Shown: positions 24,270-31,136 of the stretch, piece after piece
Numbering within the stretch: the first letter of the stretch is position 1
How the letters are laid out: each line of letters opens with the position of its first letter
DNA from: Clostridia bacterium
Lineage (GTDB): Bacteria > Bacillota > Sulfobacillia > RBS10-35 > JAJYVM01
Length of the DNA: 32,106 bases
Reading direction: 5' to 3'
Assembly (NCBI GenBank): GCA_027314765.1
Contig: DAHVAF010000273.1
Location: 1 to 32,106, forward strand
The notes under the pieces: model-generated
Database searches by the model: none
Told to the model about the DNA's origin: nothing
The model's input: the letters and a program-made list of their open reading frames with translations, nothing else
Made by a program: the position numbers and the translations under genes

Positions 24270-25844
24270 GTGGAGGCTCGGCCCTGGCATCGCTTCTACC
24301 GTCCCGGGGGGGCCACGGGCATCCCGCCCACGGACTTCACCCTCGTGGACATGCTCCGGCGGCGGGCGGCCGAAACGCCTGGGCTCCCGGCGTTCATCCT
24401 CCGCGACACCGTCCTCACGTTCGCCGAGCTGGCGGCGCAGGTCGAGGCGATGGGCCGGGGTCTGGTCCGTGCGGGCCTGGCCCCCGGTGACCGGGCGCTG
24501 CTGATGGTGCCCAACTGCCCGGCGTTCGTCGTCGCCTACTACGGGATCCTGGCGGCCGGTGGGACGGTGGTGCCCGTCAACCCGCTCTATGTCCCGCGGG
24601 AGGTCGCGCATATCGCGGCCGATTCAGGCGCGCGCTTCATGGTGGTGGCCGACGTCACGCGCGAGCGGGCTGCCGGGATCGGGGTCGAGCACACGATCCT
24701 CGTGCGGATGGCGGGCGGCACGGCGGCCAAGGGCGAGGTGGCCATGGAGGACCTGATGGCGGCCGGCATGGACACGCCGCTGCCGGCCGGCGAGCCGACC
24801 CCGGACGCGGCGGCCTCTCTGCAGTACACGGGGGGCACGACGGGGCTCCCCAAGGGCGCCGTGCTGACGCACAGAAACCTGGTGGCCAACGTGCTCCAGA
24901 TCGCGGGGTTCGCCGAGCCGATGGCGCCGGGAGACGAGCGCGTCCTCACGGTGCTGCCCCTGTCGCATGTGTTCGGGATGACGTGCTGCATGCACTACGG
25001 CATCCGCCAGGGCATGACTCAGGTCCTCCTTCCGCGCTTCGACCTCGACGCGGTGATGGCGGCCATCAAGCGGCACCAGATCACCGCCTTTCCGGGCGTC
25101 CCCACGATGTACGTGGCGGTGCTGAACTACCCGGACGCCGAGTCCTACGGGATCGCCAACATCCGCACGCTCTCCTCGGGCGGGGCACCGCTGCCGCAGC
25201 AGGTGGCGGAGACGTTCGTGCGCCGCTTCGGCGCCCAGATCGGCGAGGGCTACGGGCTTTCCGAAGCCTCGCCGGTGACGCACACCAACCCCGCCTGGGC
25301 CCGGCGCGAGGGCACCGTGGGCATCCCTGTGCCGGACACTGACGCGCGCATTGTCGACCTGGAGACCGGCACGCGCGTCCTGGGGCCGGGTGAGGACGGC
25401 GAACTCTGCATCCGCGGCCCCCAGGTGATGCGCGGCTACTGGAACAAGCCCGAGGAGACGGCCGCCACGCTCCGCGACGGCTGGCTGCACACCGGGGACA
25501 TCGCGCGCATGGACGCCGACGGGTACTTCACGATCGTGGACCGCAAGAAGGACATGATCATCGTCTCCGGGTACAACGTGTACCCGCGCGAGGTCGAGGA
25601 GGTCCTCTACCAGCACCCGGCCGTGCTCGAGGCGGCGGCCGTGGGGATGGCGGACAGCTACCGCGGCGAGGCCGTCCAGGCCCATGTGGTGCTGCGGCCC
25701 GGCGGCTCCGCGGACGCCGAGGCGATCGTCGCCTTCTGTCGCGAGCGGCTGGCGCCGTTCAAGGTTCCCCGGCAGGTGGTCTTCCACGCCGAGCTGCCCA
25801 AGAGCGGCGCCGGCAAGATCCTGCGCCGGGCCCTGCATGATTGA
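24270..25844 (+). CDS. long-chain acyl-CoA synthetase (AMP-forming ligase, FadD-like)
   Basis: 524 residues, ANL adenylating superfamily. The P-loop YTGGTTGLPKGAVLTHRN starts at residue 186. YGLSEASPVTHTN, GELCIRGPQVMRGYW, GWLHTGDIA and DRKKDMIIVSGYNVYPREVE are the adenylation motifs, and Lys516 in SGAGKILRR is the catalytic lysine. It would activate a carboxylic acid, most likely a fatty acid, to its CoA thioester in the cytosol. The start GTG 24270 was chosen for GGGAGGAGG 8 nt upstream; a longer frame back to 24195 overlaps a hairpin and is unlikely. It is the first gene of ligase-SDR-R2lox-ADH; its last 8 nt overlap the SDR gene. Chain-length preference cannot be read from sequence. Confidence 0.9.
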   Translation: MEARPWHRFYRPGGATGIPPTDFTLVDMLRRRAAETPGLPAFILRDTVLTFAELAAQVEAMGRGLVRAGLAPGDRALLMVPNCPAFVVAYYGILAAGGTVVPVNPLYVPREVAHIAADSGARFMVVADVTRERAAGIGVEHTILVRMAGGTAAKGEVAMEDLMAAGMDTPLPAGEPTPDAAASLQYTGGTTGLPKGAVLTHRNLVANVLQIAGFAEPMAPGDERVLTVLPLSHVFGMTCCMHYGIRQGMTQVLLPRFDLDAVMAAIKRHQITAFPGVPTMYVAVLNYPDAESYGIANIRTLSSGGAPLPQQVAETFVRRFGAQIGEGYGLSEASPVTHTNPAWARREGTVGIPVPDTDARIVDLETGTRVLGPGEDGELCIRGPQVMRGYWNKPEETAATLRDGWLHTGDIARMDADGYFTIVDRKKDMIIVSGYNVYPREVEEVLYQHPAVLEAAAVGMADSYRGEAVQAHVVLRPGGSADAEAIVAFCRERLAPFKVPRQVVFHAELPKSGAGKILRRALHD

Positions 25845-26610
25845 CCTTTTCGACCTGACCGGGCGCGTGGCCGTCGTCACGGGCGGCAGCCGCGGGCTGG
25901 GCCTGGAGATGGCCGAGGGCCTCGGCCAGGCCGGAGCCAAGGTGGTGGTCAGCGGGCGCCGCCAGCCGTGGCTGGATGACGCCGTGGCCGCCCTCCGCGC
26001 CGGCGGAATCGAGGCCACGGGATTCCTCGGCTCGGTGACGGAGCCGGAGCAGGTGGCGGCGCTGGTGACCGAGGCGCTGACGGCCTTCGGCCGCATCGAC
26101 GTGCTGGTCAACTGCGCGGGCATCAGCTGGGGCGCGCCCACGCTGGAAATGCCGCTGGAGCAGTGGCGCCGGGTGATGGACACCAACGCCACTGGCACAT
26201 TCCTTGTCTCGCAGGCCGTGGCCCGCCAGATGGTGGCCCAGGGCGGCGGCGGCCGGATCATCAACGTCGCGTCGCTGGCGGGCCTGGTCGGGACCAATCC
26301 GGCCCGGCTGTCGGCCGTCGGCTACAGTGCCAGCAAGGCGGCCGTGGTCGGGCTGACTCGAACGCTGGCCGTTCACCTGGCGGGGCACGGCATCAACGTG
26401 AACGCGATCGCGCCGGGGTACTTCCCCTCGCGGATGACGGAGGGGCTGCTGGCGACCGTCGGCGAGGAGCGAATGGGTCGGGATACCCCGATGGGGCGCA
26501 TCGGCCGCCCGGGTGAGCTGATGGGCGTCTGCGTGTTCCTGGCGGCACCGGCCAGCTCGTACATCACGGGCCAGGTGATCGCCGTCGACGGCGGGGCCAC
26601 CGCCTGGTGA
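25837..26610 (+). CDS. short-chain dehydrogenase/reductase (FabG-like)
   Basis: 257 residues, classical SDR. The cofactor motif is TGGSRGLG (15-22), NCAG is at 92-95, and the catalytic tetrad is N117, S146, Y163, K167. Arg19 and the SGRR at 39-42 suggest NADP(H). The C-terminus ends YITGQVIAVDGGATAW, the usual final strand. It would interconvert an alcohol and a ketone, for example a 3-oxoacyl or related lipid intermediate. The ATG at 25837 lies inside the end of the ligase gene (8-nt overlap), so the two are co-translated. R2lox follows after 16 bp. Confidence 0.92.
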   Translation: MIDLFDLTGRVAVVTGGSRGLGLEMAEGLGQAGAKVVVSGRRQPWLDDAVAALRAGGIEATGFLGSVTEPEQVAALVTEALTAFGRIDVLVNCAGISWGAPTLEMPLEQWRRVMDTNATGTFLVSQAVARQMVAQGGGGRIINVASLAGLVGTNPARLSAVGYSASKAAVVGLTRTLAVHLAGHGINVNAIAPGYFPSRMTEGLLATVGEERMGRDTPMGRIGRPGELMGVCVFLAAPASSYITGQVIAVDGGATAW

Positions 26611-26626
26611 GGAGGGTCTTTGGGGG

Positions 26627-27412
26627 ATGGACGTCGCGCTCGATCTGTATGGCAAGGCCAAGCGGTTTGGGACGTGGGACCCGTCCGACATCGACCTCGG
26701 ACGCGAGCGCTTCGACTGGGATGCCCTGACGCCGGAGCACCGCCAGGCCCTCCTGGGGACCTGCGCCAGCTTTTACCGCGGCGAGGAGTCCGTCGCCGAC
26801 ACGCTGGCGCCCTGGCTGATGGCGGCGCCGCGGCTGGAGGAGCGCATGTTCCTCAGCACGCAGTTGTTCGAGGAGGTCAAGCACACCGAGTTCTTCGCCC
26901 GCTACTTCCGGACGGTGCTGCCGGAGGTGGACCCCGGCGCGTACTTCGCGCCCAACCTCCAGGGCGTGCTGGTCGACGACATCGCCGAGGTCTCGTCCCG
27001 CATCCGCCGCGCCGTGGACCAGGACTCCGACAGCCGCATGGCGGCGCTGGTGGAGGGTGTGACCCACTACCACGGCATCATCGAAGGGATGCTGGCCATG
27101 TCGGGCTACGAGCGCATCGATGAGACCTGGCCGTCCGCCGAGAGCTTCCGGGGCCTGCGCGAGGGCTTTGCCCGCATCCGGGAGGACGAGGGCCGCCACA
27201 TTGCTTTCGGCATGGACTTTCTGCAGCGCAGCTGCGCGGGTAGCCCGCGCTGGCGGGAGACGGTCGAGCGCACCTTCGACCGCTATGTGCCCGATCTCAT
27301 CGCCGAGTCCCCAGACCTGCCCCCGGCCGCGCAGAGATACCGCCAGCTGCTGGCCGCCTGCTACCGGCGCCGCCGCCGCGACATCGGGCTGGAGGGGGGC
27401 GAGCCACGGTGA
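26627..27412 (+). CDS. R2-like ligand-binding oxidase (R2lox)
   Basis: 261 residues, ferritin-like fold related to ribonucleotide reductase R2. The metal ligands of R2lox can be placed: E53, E83, H86, E153, E188 and H191, in FYRGEESVAD, LFEEVKHTEFF, HYHGIIEG and REDEGRHIAFG. The V56 and Y148 positions, which in characterised R2lox form a Val-Tyr ether crosslink, are both kept, which separates it from true R2. Known R2lox proteins have a Mn/Fe cofactor and bind a long-chain fatty acid; the physiological substrate is unknown. A GGAGGG motif and a G-run precede ATG 26627. The stop overlaps the alcohol dehydrogenase start (GTGA). The enzyme is slightly shorter than the roughly 300-residue type proteins. 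Confidence 0.85.
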   Translation: MDVALDLYGKAKRFGTWDPSDIDLGRERFDWDALTPEHRQALLGTCASFYRGEESVADTLAPWLMAAPRLEERMFLSTQLFEEVKHTEFFARYFRTVLPEVDPGAYFAPNLQGVLVDDIAEVSSRIRRAVDQDSDSRMAALVEGVTHYHGIIEGMLAMSGYERIDETWPSAESFRGLREGFARIREDEGRHIAFGMDFLQRSCAGSPRWRETVERTFDRYVPDLIAESPDLPPAAQRYRQLLAACYRRRRRDIGLEGGEPR

Positions 27413-28458
27413 TCGCCGCCGTGATGGAGGCTATCGGCGAGCCGTTGGTCCTGCGCCAGGTGCCGGATCCCAGCCCAGCTCCGGACGGCGCGGTCGTGCG
27501 GGTGGCGGCCAACGGCGTGTGCCGCAGCGACTGGCACGCCTGGGTCGGGGACGTGCGCGTGCCGGCCCTGCCGCACGTCCTGGGCCACGAGTTCACGGGC
27601 GTGGTCGAGGCCGTGGGCTCCGAGGTGAAAACCCACCGGCCGGGCGAGCGTGTCATCGTCCCGTTCAGCCAGGGCGATGGCACCTGCGAGATGTGCCGCT
27701 CGGGCCATGAGAACGTCTGCGAGCACGTCCACCTGCCCGGGTTCAGCTCCTGGGGCGGCTATGCGGAGTACGTCGCCGTGCCCCGGGCGGACGCAAACCT
27801 GATCCGCCTGCCGGATGGCGTCGGCTTCGTGGAGGGCGCCAGCATGGGCTGCCGGTTCATGACCTCCTTCCACGGCCTGGTCGATCAGGCCCAGGTCCGG
27901 GCGGGGGAGTGGGTGGCCATTCACGGCTGCGGCGGCATCGGACTGGCCGCCGTCCAGATCGCCACGGCCCTCGGCGCGTCGGTCGTCGCCGTGGACATCT
28001 CTCCGGCGGCCCTGGCGATGGCGCGCGAGCTCGGAGCGGTGGCCACCATCGACGCCCGCGACGGGGACGCCGTCAAGGCCGTGCGGGAGGTCACGGGCGG
28101 CGGTGCCCACGTCAGCGTGGACGCCCTCGGCATCGCGGCCACCTGCCGTGCCGCGCTCATGAGCCTGCGGACCCGTGGGCGCCACCTCCAGGTCGGCCTC
28201 CCCACGCAGGCGGACCACGGCCAGATCCCCCTGAACATCAATGCCATCGTCGCCCGCGAGCTTCAGGTCCTCGGCACGTTCGGCATGCAGCCCTCCCGCT
28301 ATCCGGCGATGCTGCGCATGGTGGAGCGGGGGCAGCTGAACCCGGGCCGCCTGGTCACGGGCACGATCCCGCTGGGCAAGGTGAGCGAGGTGCTGGCCGC
28401 CATGTCCGGCTTCGCCACCGTCGGCGTGACCGTGGTGGACCGCTTCACGGCGGCATAG
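27409..28458 (+). CDS. zinc-dependent alcohol dehydrogenase (MDR superfamily)
   Basis: 349 residues. Catalytic zinc ligands C38, H60 (with E61) and C148 are present. The structural-zinc loop has C93, C96 and C104, but the first of the usual four Cys is D90 (GDGTCEMC), so structural zinc may be bound differently or not at all. The Rossmann motif is GCGGIG (173-178), and D196 at the end of the second strand suggests NAD. It would oxidise an alcohol or reduce an aldehyde. The start GTG 27409 overlaps the R2lox stop by 4 nt, so the two proteins are co-translated. It is the last gene of the operon; a C-rich/G-rich 6-bp inverted repeat lies just after the stop. Confidence 0.9.
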   Translation: MIAAVMEAIGEPLVLRQVPDPSPAPDGAVVRVAANGVCRSDWHAWVGDVRVPALPHVLGHEFTGVVEAVGSEVKTHRPGERVIVPFSQGDGTCEMCRSGHENVCEHVHLPGFSSWGGYAEYVAVPRADANLIRLPDGVGFVEGASMGCRFMTSFHGLVDQAQVRAGEWVAIHGCGGIGLAAVQIATALGASVVAVDISPAALAMARELGAVATIDARDGDAVKAVREVTGGGAHVSVDALGIAATCRAALMSLRTRGRHLQVGLPTQADHGQIPLNINAIVARELQVLGTFGMQPSRYPAMLRMVERGQLNPGRLVTGTIPLGKVSEVLAAMSGFATVGVTVVDRFTAA

Positions 28459-28889
28459 CCGCCCCGAGCGCCCGGAGGGGCGAGACCCGCGGATGGATAT
28501 GACGCTGGATCTCGGCGCGAAGGCCGCGGTCGGCGGCCGGTGAGTTTGCTGCGGCGTGCCCACCGCCAAGAGCGGCGCCGGGACGACACGATATCTGAGT
28601 GCAAAGGCGCGATGGCACCGCCGCGACATCAGCCTCGACCCGGTTTGAAGCTGGCCGGGGCGCGCGTGGTGATCTGCCGGGCTCCGAGCGACGCCGGCCC
28701 GCGAGGTGCCTTGCGCCTTGCCCGGCGGCGGGGCACCAGGCGACCTGCAGCACCGGGGGTCGCCCACAGGGCTTTGAGCGGCACCAGCGCGCCGTCCACC
28801 TCGGCGCGGCTTGGTCCTGGCCGGGGGGCCGCGTGTCGGGCAGGTCGCGCGCTCCCCGGGCGCGAACGCCCGACGGCGGAGGTGTCGGC
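28459..28889. other. 431-bp intergenic region with a possible SDR-start remnant
   Basis: The only notable item is a 16-codon frame 28493-28543 (MDMTLDLGAKAAVGGR, then TGA) preceded by a G-rich ribosome-like site. It resembles the first residues of SDR enzymes (M-D-L-x-G-K-x-A-x-V-x-G-G) with a few residues missing, so it could be the stub of a lost gene. The remaining sequence shows no recognisable coding frame, promoter or RNA. Confidence 0.3.
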
Positions 28890-29213
28890 TTGATCTACGA
28901 GTACCGGGTGTATGAGGCCATGCCGGGCAAGGCGGGCGCCCTACATGCGCGGTTCCGCAACGCCACCATGGACCTCTTCGCGAAGCACGGCTTCCGCGTG
29001 GTCGGCTTCTGGGAGCCGGTCACGGGCGCCAACAACGAGCTGCACTACATCCTGGGCTGGCAGGACCTCGCCGAGCGCGACCGGCTGTGGGCCGCGTTCC
29101 AGGGGGACCCGGCATGGCAGAAGACCCGCCAGGAGAGCGAACGGGACGGCGTGCTGACGGCGCGCATCCACGTGCAGATCTGGAAGCCCACCGATTATTC
29201 CCCCATGCGCTGA
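28890..29213 (+). CDS. NIPSNAP family protein
   Basis: 107 residues with one NIPSNAP/ferredoxin-like alpha-beta barrel domain: IYEYRVYEAMPGKAGALHARF at the start, HGFRVVGFWEPVTGANNELHYILGW in the middle and a WAAFQGDPAWQKTRQES helix. Small NIPSNAP proteins are common in bacteria and often lie near lipid or aromatic catabolism genes; their activity is not established. The start is TTG 28890, with GGAGGTG at 28877-28883 6 nt upstream; in-frame codons further upstream do not look coding. It lies 431 bp downstream of the lipid operon on the same strand. Confidence 0.85.
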   Translation: MIYEYRVYEAMPGKAGALHARFRNATMDLFAKHGFRVVGFWEPVTGANNELHYILGWQDLAERDRLWAAFQGDPAWQKTRQESERDGVLTARIHVQIWKPTDYSPMR

Positions 29214-29427
29214 GGCGGCGCGACGGGGAGCCAGGCGAGCGTCTCCGCGTCCCCTTGGCCCGAGCCGGTTCGTCGTGGTGGCCGGGACCGCTCGGGTGCG
29301 GCTCGGCTACGGCCCGTGTCAGCGCTGCGTGGCGCCGCGTGTGGTTCGTGGCGGCCGGCCTTCGACCGGCGTGAGCCCGATGTGCCGCCGCACGCGGCAC
29401 ATCGCGGGTTGCCACCAGGTCACGGGC

Positions 29428-30040
29428 GCGGTGCGGCGGTGGTCAAGACCACTGAAGTGCCGCCAGGTTCGCACTGGAGTCGGTGCGCACGCGGCAGATT
29501 CACAGCGCGCGGGCGGCGCGGCGTCCGGCGCGGGGCGGTCCCCACGACTTCACTGCGGTCCGCTCCGACTTGAGTCAGTGCGCACGCGGCGGAGACACCC
29601 GGCGCGGACCGGTTCACCGTCCAGCGCGGGGCCGTCAGGACCCCCTACGTGCGGCTGAGTTCCCCAGCCGGCCGGCTCACCGTCCGGTGCGGTGTGGTCT
29701 GGGCGACTTAAGTGCGACCTGAGTCACAGCGCATGCGGCGGAGACACCCAGCGCGGCCCGGCTCACCGTCCAGCGCGGGGTGGCTGGACCCCTACGCGCG
29801 GCTGGGTTCCCCAGCGGCCCGGCTCACCGTCGAGCGCGGGGTGTCTGGACCCCTTACGCGCGGCTGGGTTCCCCAGCCGACCCGCTCACCATCCAGCGCG
29901 GGGTCGTCGGGACCTCATACGTGCGGCTGCGTTCCCCAGCCGGCCGGCTCACCGTCCGGTGCGGTGTGGTCTGGGCCACTTAAGTGCGGCCGGCCTTCGA
30001 CTGGAGCCAGTGCACACGCGGCAGAGGCGGCAAGCCGGGG
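29428..30040. repeat. mosaic non-coding array of three repeat modules (A, B, C)
   Basis: The gene-free stretch 29214-30104 shows nothing clear up to 29427, then ordered modules. B (GGTGCGG..GTGGTC with an ACTTAAGTGC-like palindrome) is at about 29428, 29525, 29673 and 29946. C (GAGTCAGTGCGCACGCGGC with GGAGACACC) is at about 29466, 29566, 29717 and 29999. A (CACCGTCCAGCGCGGGG to GCTGGGTTCCCCAGC) is at about 29611, 29760, 29820 and 29883. The order is B-C-B-C-A-B-C-A-A-A-B-C, and B is always followed by C. Shared CACCGTC/CACCATC cores are spaced 63, 86, 61, 62 and 63 bp, which breaks any reading frame. The A unit contains a 6-bp hairpin GCTGGG/CCCAGC. Nothing marks it as CRISPR or as a transposon. 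Confidence 0.75.
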
Positions 30041-30081
30041 CCCGGCGCTCCATCGGCCACGGCGGCGGTCGGCACCGCTCA

Positions 30082-30097
30082 CGAGCCGCCGTGCTCG
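30082..30097 (-). terminator. weak hairpin after the single-3D gene
   Basis: CGAGC (30082-30086) and GCTCG (30093-30097), 5-bp stem with a 6-nt loop, 7 nt beyond the stop codon. Candidate only. Confidence 0.25.
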
Positions 30098-30104
30098 GCC
30101 GGGC

Positions 30105-30794
30105 TCAGTGCGGGGTGCCGCCGGGCAGCGACGGAGCCGTCCCCGCAACACGCGGCACGAGGATGTAGACGGTCACCCACTGGCCGGCGAACCGCGCCAG
30201 GGCCTCTGGGGGCGCGTTCATATACATGTCGAGGCGGTCGCCCTTGATGGCGCCCCCGATATCCTCGGCGTGCTCGAGTATCCCGTTCGGTGGGAAATAT
30301 GGCGTGTGGTAGCCGGTCACGAACATCCAGGTGCCAAGTGGCAGGAATCGGGGATCGACCGCGACCTCGCCCACGCGCGCCCTGGTCCCTGTGTAGGTGA
30401 TGGTCCCGACGCCGGGCTCACCGGTCTGGTAGGTGCTGGCCAGCATCTGAATGCGTGAGACGATCGAGAAGGTCTGGCCCCCGGCGACCAGCACGTTCCC
30501 AGGTGCCCTATTGATCGGGATGCTCGTCGTCATCTGCGCGGGCGTGAGGATTCTTGGCGGGTTGTCCACCGCGGCCCGCAGCAGTGCGGGTGCCGCGGAG
30601 CGGGCGGCCCGAGCGGCGACCGCCCGGACCACGGTGCGAGCTGGGGGCGTGCGGGCCGGGGGCCCGTCACAGTGCAGGGTTCGCGAGCAGGGGCTGGCCG
30701 CCGCCAGCACGGCCACCGCCGGCTGGGCCCCCGACAGGGGGCTCGCAAAGATCGCCGTCGTAACCGCCAGCAGCCAGACCAACCACTTTGCCAT
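30105..30794 (-). CDS. secreted single 3D-domain protein
   Basis: 229 residues. A signal peptide (WLVWLLAVTTAIFASPLSGA) precedes an Ala/Arg/Pro-rich spacer and a C-terminal 3D domain (about 110-215): QMLASTYQTGEPGVGTITYTG, VAVDPRFLPLGTWMFVTGY and the three-Asp block AEDIGGAIKGDRLDMYM. It is clearly diverged from the two near-identical 3D domains at 17744-19066. A peptidoglycan-hydrolase role is likely by family. The start ATG 30794 has only a weak AAAGAG ribosome site. I looked for a c-di-AMP riboswitch upstream and did not find a convincing one. The upstream region is locally AT-rich. Confidence 0.82.
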   Translation of the reverse strand: MAKWLVWLLAVTTAIFASPLSGAQPAVAVLAAASPCSRTLHCDGPPARTPPARTVVRAVAARAARSAAPALLRAAVDNPPRILTPAQMTTSIPINRAPGNVLVAGGQTFSIVSRIQMLASTYQTGEPGVGTITYTGTRARVGEVAVDPRFLPLGTWMFVTGYHTPYFPPNGILEHAEDIGGAIKGDRLDMYMNAPPEALARFAGQWVTVYILVPRVAGTAPSLPGGTPH

Positions 30795-31136
30795 GCTCTT
30801 TTGATACCCGAAACATTTGGCATGGGCAAAGGCGATCTGCGGCGGTTAGGGCGGTTCTCGCCAGGACAGCCTGTCTTATCTTTATCGAAGGTTCACGTCC
30901 GAACTTTGAGGGTCGTAAGCCTGAGTTGACTAAAAGGCCGAGTTTGTGCTCGCGTAGTTATGTACACCGAACTGACGTCCGTCCCGCACGCGCCTACACG
31001 CGCGCCCGTCACAAACCTTCCCCTAGAATCGACACCAACGCGGGCAATTCGTCAAGACCCCTTCGCCTTTGCGAGAGATTGCCGTCGATCCAGAGTGCGT
31101 AGCCACCAGTGTGGTTACTCGTAACTACATAAGGAG
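30795..31136. other. locally AT-rich 342-bp intergenic region between pdxA and the 3D gene
   Basis: GC content drops visibly to about half, against roughly 70% around it. Both flanking genes are on the minus strand, so this is the promoter/leader region of the 3D gene plus the end of pdxA. A minus-strand TTGACG (31055-31050) with TCGATT 17 bp further (31032-31027) is a weak promoter candidate. GTAGTTA (30954-30960) and TAACTAC (31122-31128) form a distant 7-bp inverted repeat. No gene is recognisable. Confidence 0.5.
31099..31118 (-). terminator. 8-bp hairpin after pdxA
   Basis: GTAGCCAC (31099-31106), loop CAGT, GTGGTTAC (31111-31118), 18 nt after the pdxA stop, perfect apart from one wobble-type position. 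No T-tract. Confidence 0.45.

Noticed and set aside
29428-30040. CRISPR array
   Set aside because: Modules are joined or overlapping with conserved sequence throughout; there are no unique spacers of constant length and no cas genes.
29692-30458. Proteins of 158 and 248 residues across the repeat array
   Set aside because: Repeat spacings of 61, 62, 63 and 86 bp change frame between units, and the frames then run antisense into the 3D gene.
30795-30930. Second c-di-AMP riboswitch upstream of the single-3D gene
   Set aside because: AACCGCCCTAACCGCC on the minus strand recalls the ydaO 3' block, but the GGGTGAATC and GGGGGA blocks and the closing stem are missing.
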